This document shows positions 60,658 to 64,000 of a DNA stretch of 64,000 bases, in pieces. The stretch is from Psococerastis gibbosa. Its lineage: Eukaryota > Arthropoda > Insecta > Psocodea > Psocidae. The translations under genes were made by a program, and so were the position numbers. The stretch covers positions 29,345,921 through 29,409,920 of the forward strand of contig OZ020485.1 of NCBI GenBank assembly GCA_963971405.1, in the 5' to 3' direction. The notes under the pieces are model-generated. The model did no database searches, was not told where the DNA came from, and saw only the letters and a program-made list of their open reading frames with translations. Each line of letters starts with the position of its first letter. The first letter of the stretch is position 1.

Positions 60658-60697
60658 GCCAACGCCCGTCCTTGGCTGGCAGGCCATTTGACACCGT
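60658..60697 (-). repeat. Very short LINE 3' end fragment
   Basis: AGCCAACGCCCGTC, then GGCAGGCCATTTGACAC, matches the 3' end of the LINE at 37474-37746, preceded by a TTCTTCTTC tail on the plus strand. The remaining coding part is absent or diverged. Confidence 0.5.
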
Positions 60698-61070
60698 AGC
60701 GCATAGTAAAGCAGGGCCAATCCCTCATGTATCGTAGTTCGGTTTTCTACCTCTATGCCAGTGCAGCAGAATAGGTGATGAAAAGTAAAAAATGCATTTA
60801 AATGTCCTTTCCAAAATGCTAAGTACGAGCATACTTGTGTTACGCCATATTTTAAACTTCATACTTCATAAAACTCGAAAAAAATCATTTAAACTAACAC
60901 TGGCACACTTCAAAGAAATAATATATTTTTGAAGTGAAACTTCTTTATCGACGTAGGGAGAAAAATCTTGTTACGCGCCATCTTGGTTACGCAGCTTGGT
61001 TACGCGCCATCCTGTTTCTGTGCTCATGGATGACGCTAATTTTTGGGCAGATGTAGAAGGCCTATCTCAA

Positions 61071-61905
61071 GTTAAATTATACCCATGTCTTCGTCTATTC
61101 TTCCTCTTTCAGGCCATGCTATATTTGTTGTGATATGGCAAATGGATCGACTTTGGGGGGAGGAAACGTGAGTAGGTGCTTCCAAATGTGCCGATTTTAA
61201 GCGAAAATAGGCCTTTTCGGCCGCGTTTTTGGAGGTGTAAATATAAATTTGAAAACTTCAAACTACTTTAGTTCTTTTCCACCTTTCTTACTCTTTCTAG
61301 ACGTGTATTAAGTTTTACTATCCGCCCCTTCCTTCAGTCTCAGGTGAGTGTGTGAGCCATCCGTGTTTCGGCGGAAAACAGGTTCAAAGGGTATTCTTCC
61401 AATTATACATGTATAGTAAAAAAAATTCCACAGCCTGCAATTTTCAACCGAAATTAATTTTGAAGGTCTCATTAGAAGTAGTATGAATTAAGGTTTCAAA
61501 CGAATATAAATACATAGTTTAAAAATGAACCCTTCACCCCTTAAACACGAGTGGAACTTGTGGAACGGGGGGTGAATTTTTAAAAAATGACGCGATAAAT
61601 TCATTTCCTGCAATCCCATTAGAATTGCATGGGCGGGTTTAAAGCAACTTTTTGGGACGATTTAGTTTTAATTTAAATTATACCCATGTCTTCGCCTATT
61701 CTTCCTCTTTCCGGCCATGCTACATTTGTGGTGATCAAGCTAGGGGTTTGGCATTGGGGGTGTGAAACGTCAGGGGGTGCGCACGAATTTCAACAAAATA
61801 GGCCTCTTTCTGCCGCGTTATTATCTACTAGTATTTAAAAAATTCAAACTACTTAAGGGCTTTTCCACATTTCTTTCTCTTTCCAGCCATATATTATGTA
61901 AGTGA
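61071..61905 (+). repeat. Direct duplication, two ~240-bp copies 600 bp apart
   Basis: Copy 1 (about 61071-61312) and copy 2 (about 61671-61905) share TTATACCCATGTCTTCG, CTATTCTTCCTCTTTC, GGCCATGCTA, GAAACGT, AAAATAGGCCT and TTTTCCACxTTTCTT blocks in order. Each contains polypyrimidine-AG words that look like splice acceptors but have no open frame behind them. Probably two copies of a dispersed repeat. Confidence 0.65.
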
Positions 61906-61957
61906 AATTTAGTAATTTAGGCGTTGTCACGTTAAACTATCCTCTGTAAAGGACTTT

Positions 61958-62157
61958 TTGTTGTTGTTATATTACTAAGCCAACCTAGCGGAGTTAGGGC
62001 TATAAAGCCCTCTCTTACACTCAACTAGAAAAGCCCGGGACCGCCTGCTTTACATGCCCTCCGAAGCATGGCCAGAAAATGTAGGAAGTGTAGGACTTGA
62101 ACCAACAACCTTTCGGGTGAAAGTCAGAGTCCGTACCACTACTCTACATGTCCTGAC
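61958..62157 (-). mobile_element. tRNA-derived SINE (family 3), minus-strand copy
   Basis: Reading from 62157 down: CAGGACATGTAGAGTAGTGG, CTTTCACCCGAAAGG, GGTTCAAGTCC (B box), TTTTCTGGCCATGC, GGCGGTCCCGGG, CTCCGCTAGGTT and a tail ending in an AACAACAAC run. It aligns along its full length to 16061-16226 and is longer by ~30 bp in the body. Confidence 0.75.
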
Positions 62158-62159
62158 TG

Positions 62160-62430
62160 TAAACCGACTTTACAACCAACTTACAGTCAACCAATTTAAT
62201 TAATGAAATGCTATTATAATCTTAGCAACAATAAGGAAAAATAAATGAATTATTTGTATACATGTTTTATAATAATAAAAGCCTTATGCCTAACATGTAT
62301 CCAATGTAGATTTAATTAACCAATTCCTGTAAAGTTGTAAATAGGCTATATTGTAGTAGATCATTTTTCGAAAAGTGATGTCATAAGGAAGTTTCACTTC
62401 TTACGTGTGTACACCGATACACGCACGCTA
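62160..62430. other. No gene seen
   Basis: AT-rich flank; a T19 run (62431-62449) directly precedes the dispersed repeat. Confidence 0.5.
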
Positions 62431-62449
62431 TTTTTTTTTTTTTTTTTTT

Positions 62450-63178
62450 GCTTTCCAATTTATACGTAGTTATAAGGAAAGCCTTGTGATGGTCGAAATA
62501 TTCGATTTCGATATTTCAACGGATTTACACGTTTTCAGGTCCCAGGAACCCCAAAAAGTGGTTTTTACGAAATGCCTATCTGTCGCTCTGTCTGTCTGTG
62601 CGTCGATTTCCGGGCAAACTACTCCGTCGATTTTGATGAAATTCGGCATGTAGGTTCACAAAAATCATACCTCGGGACCATTTTTTTATTTTGGGCTAAC
62701 TGAATTTGGGGGGGGGGGTTTATTTTCAAAAAACTCATAAAAATCATTTCTCGAAAACGGTTCCAACGATTTCTTTTAAATACACATATATTGTAGCCGT
62801 TATTAATGTTGACCAAATACGGGGGGTCGCTTGCCCCTTGATAGTTTGCTTCTGGGGGTAAAAACATAAAAATAACTAAATTTTAATTAAAAATGACTGA
62901 AAAATATTTTTTCTGTGAAACCTTTCCATAGATGATTTCTACCTTCAGGCACTGCGTGCCGTGCCATTATATCGCTGTGTGGAAATTTGTTGCTCTGACC
63001 TATCTAGAGTTTACCTCACCTCCAGTGACGTCAGGTGGACAAACCCCCCCCCCCCCTCCCCGAGATGCCCGAAATTTCACTTTAGGAAAATTATTTACCA
63101 TGAAATTACTCATTTTCTCTAGCTACTACTTGATAAATTGGAAAGCATGTTCGAGTAAACTCGGACCGGTTCTTTTAA
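62450..63178 (+). repeat. Dispersed repeat, long copy (with extra ~250-bp module)
   Basis: Same ends and interior as the inverted copy at 8325-8832, plus an internal module (about 62475-62725). The module carries CGTCGATTTCCGGGCAAACT and GATTTTGATGAAATTCGGC, also found alone at 47150-47305. A G11 run (62708-62718) and a C13 run (63044-63056) lie inside. The apparent open frames on both strands here do not encode a known protein. Confidence 0.7.
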
Positions 63179-63179
63179 A

Positions 63180-64000
63180 TGTTCTGCCCAATAGACTTTT
63201 TAACGCTTCAATGATAATTAAACAATTTAGCAGTAATTTTTATTTGTAAACTGTTCATAATTCCATACATTTCAATGCACATTCATGAGACACTAAAGAG
63301 ATATAGAAGTCAGTAATGAATGTAGTTACCGCTGAAGTAAAATTAATTTGGATCTAATAGGACCCCCGAAAAACTGCAATGATGAGAAATTACTGAGGGG
63401 GGCGATGGGGAAGGGGAGATGTTAATAGACGCGATGGAAGATCTGAAGAGACAAGCAGTCAACATTAATTACAAATAACTCCACAAACTAGACTTGTAAT
63501 GGAGGGAGAAATAGGGCATAGTTTCGTTTGTTCTACGCCGGCTAAAGTAGAAAAAAGTTATAGCCATAATGGAATTACCATCAAAAAGCTTTTTTCGTAT
63601 GTCAACCTCATTTTCATTTTCATCTTAGATTTTTGTTCGCATACTCGCACAATGTACAGTGTCCTTTATAATATTGAGTTCCACTACGAATAAGTAAGGA
63701 GTTTCAAAAACTATTAGCTTGGTTTAAAATTTCTCCCATTTTTTGAGTTCATTAATGGAAAAAGTAATGCTAATTTTCAATGCGGGTGATTGCAATTGTT
63801 CATAACCAGTTCATGCTCCACAATAAATCCAAAATTATAATTATACTGACATTCAAAGAGGGCAGCAACAAACAACGTTTTTTTTCATTTAAGTAAAGCA
63901 AACAAGTAACGCAAACAAGTAGATTTTAAAATTTTCAGACGGTTGCCGGCTGTTCAAAATATGACACAGGGGGTCCATAAATTTTAACAGTCATAAGGTA
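63180..64000. other. No gene seen
   Basis: AT-rich sequence without recognised features up to the window end. Confidence 0.5.

Noticed and set aside
63499..63693. 64-codon plus-strand frame near the window end
   Set aside because: No motif, AT-rich codons, no supporting context.

Overview
The window looks like AT-rich nuclear DNA of an arthropod (insect or crustacean; I cannot resolve further). The grounds are long AT-rich non-coding stretches, many degenerate transposable elements, tRNA-derived SINEs, non-LTR retrotransposon (LINE) reverse-transcriptase relics, short and long terminal-inverted-repeat elements, and degenerate pentamer repeats resembling but not equal to the arthropod telomeric TTAGG motif. 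I find no host protein-coding gene I can support. Most open frames of 60-150 codons look like chance frames or pieces of mobile elements.

Layout. 0-17.7 kb: anonymous AT-rich sequence with a decayed LINE tail (3.9 kb), hairpin elements (1.6 and 5.4 kb), a SINE inserted inside another repeat (7.7-8.0 kb), a copy of a dispersed repeat shared with 62.5-63.2 kb, a composite MITE (10.0 kb) and a second copy of the tRNA-headed SINE (10.6 kb). 17.8-19.2 kb: a 5'-truncated LINE on the minus strand with a readable reverse transcriptase broken by one frameshift in an A8 run. 19.8-26.7 kb: the most notable object, a 6.9-kb unit bounded by inverted GC-rich termini. It holds telomere-like tandem repeats, a 37-bp-arm hairpin, internal inverted and direct duplications, a seven-copy ~148-bp satellite, a LINE relic, and a broken gene that I read as a double-jelly-roll major-capsid-like protein of a Polinton-like or related endogenous viral element.

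26.7-37.4 kb: mostly anonymous, but with a 1.9-kb foldback element (30.35-32.27 kb, arms near 650-690 bp) whose spacer carries a broken gene of an uncharacterised arthropod repeat-associated family. 37-64 kb: several LINE 3' ends (two with perfect 11-12 bp target-site duplications), two more copies of the composite MITE plus a short un-nested relative, further SINE copies, an inverted-repeat element at 38.7-39.1 kb, a TA-flanked inverted-repeat element at 59.4-60.0 kb, and a direct duplication at 61.1-61.9 kb.

Nothing here works as an operon or pathway. The interest lies in how the mobile elements are nested, and in the capsid-like relic with its unusual tandem-repeat surroundings. All family assignments come from reading the sequence and from memory; no database search was possible.
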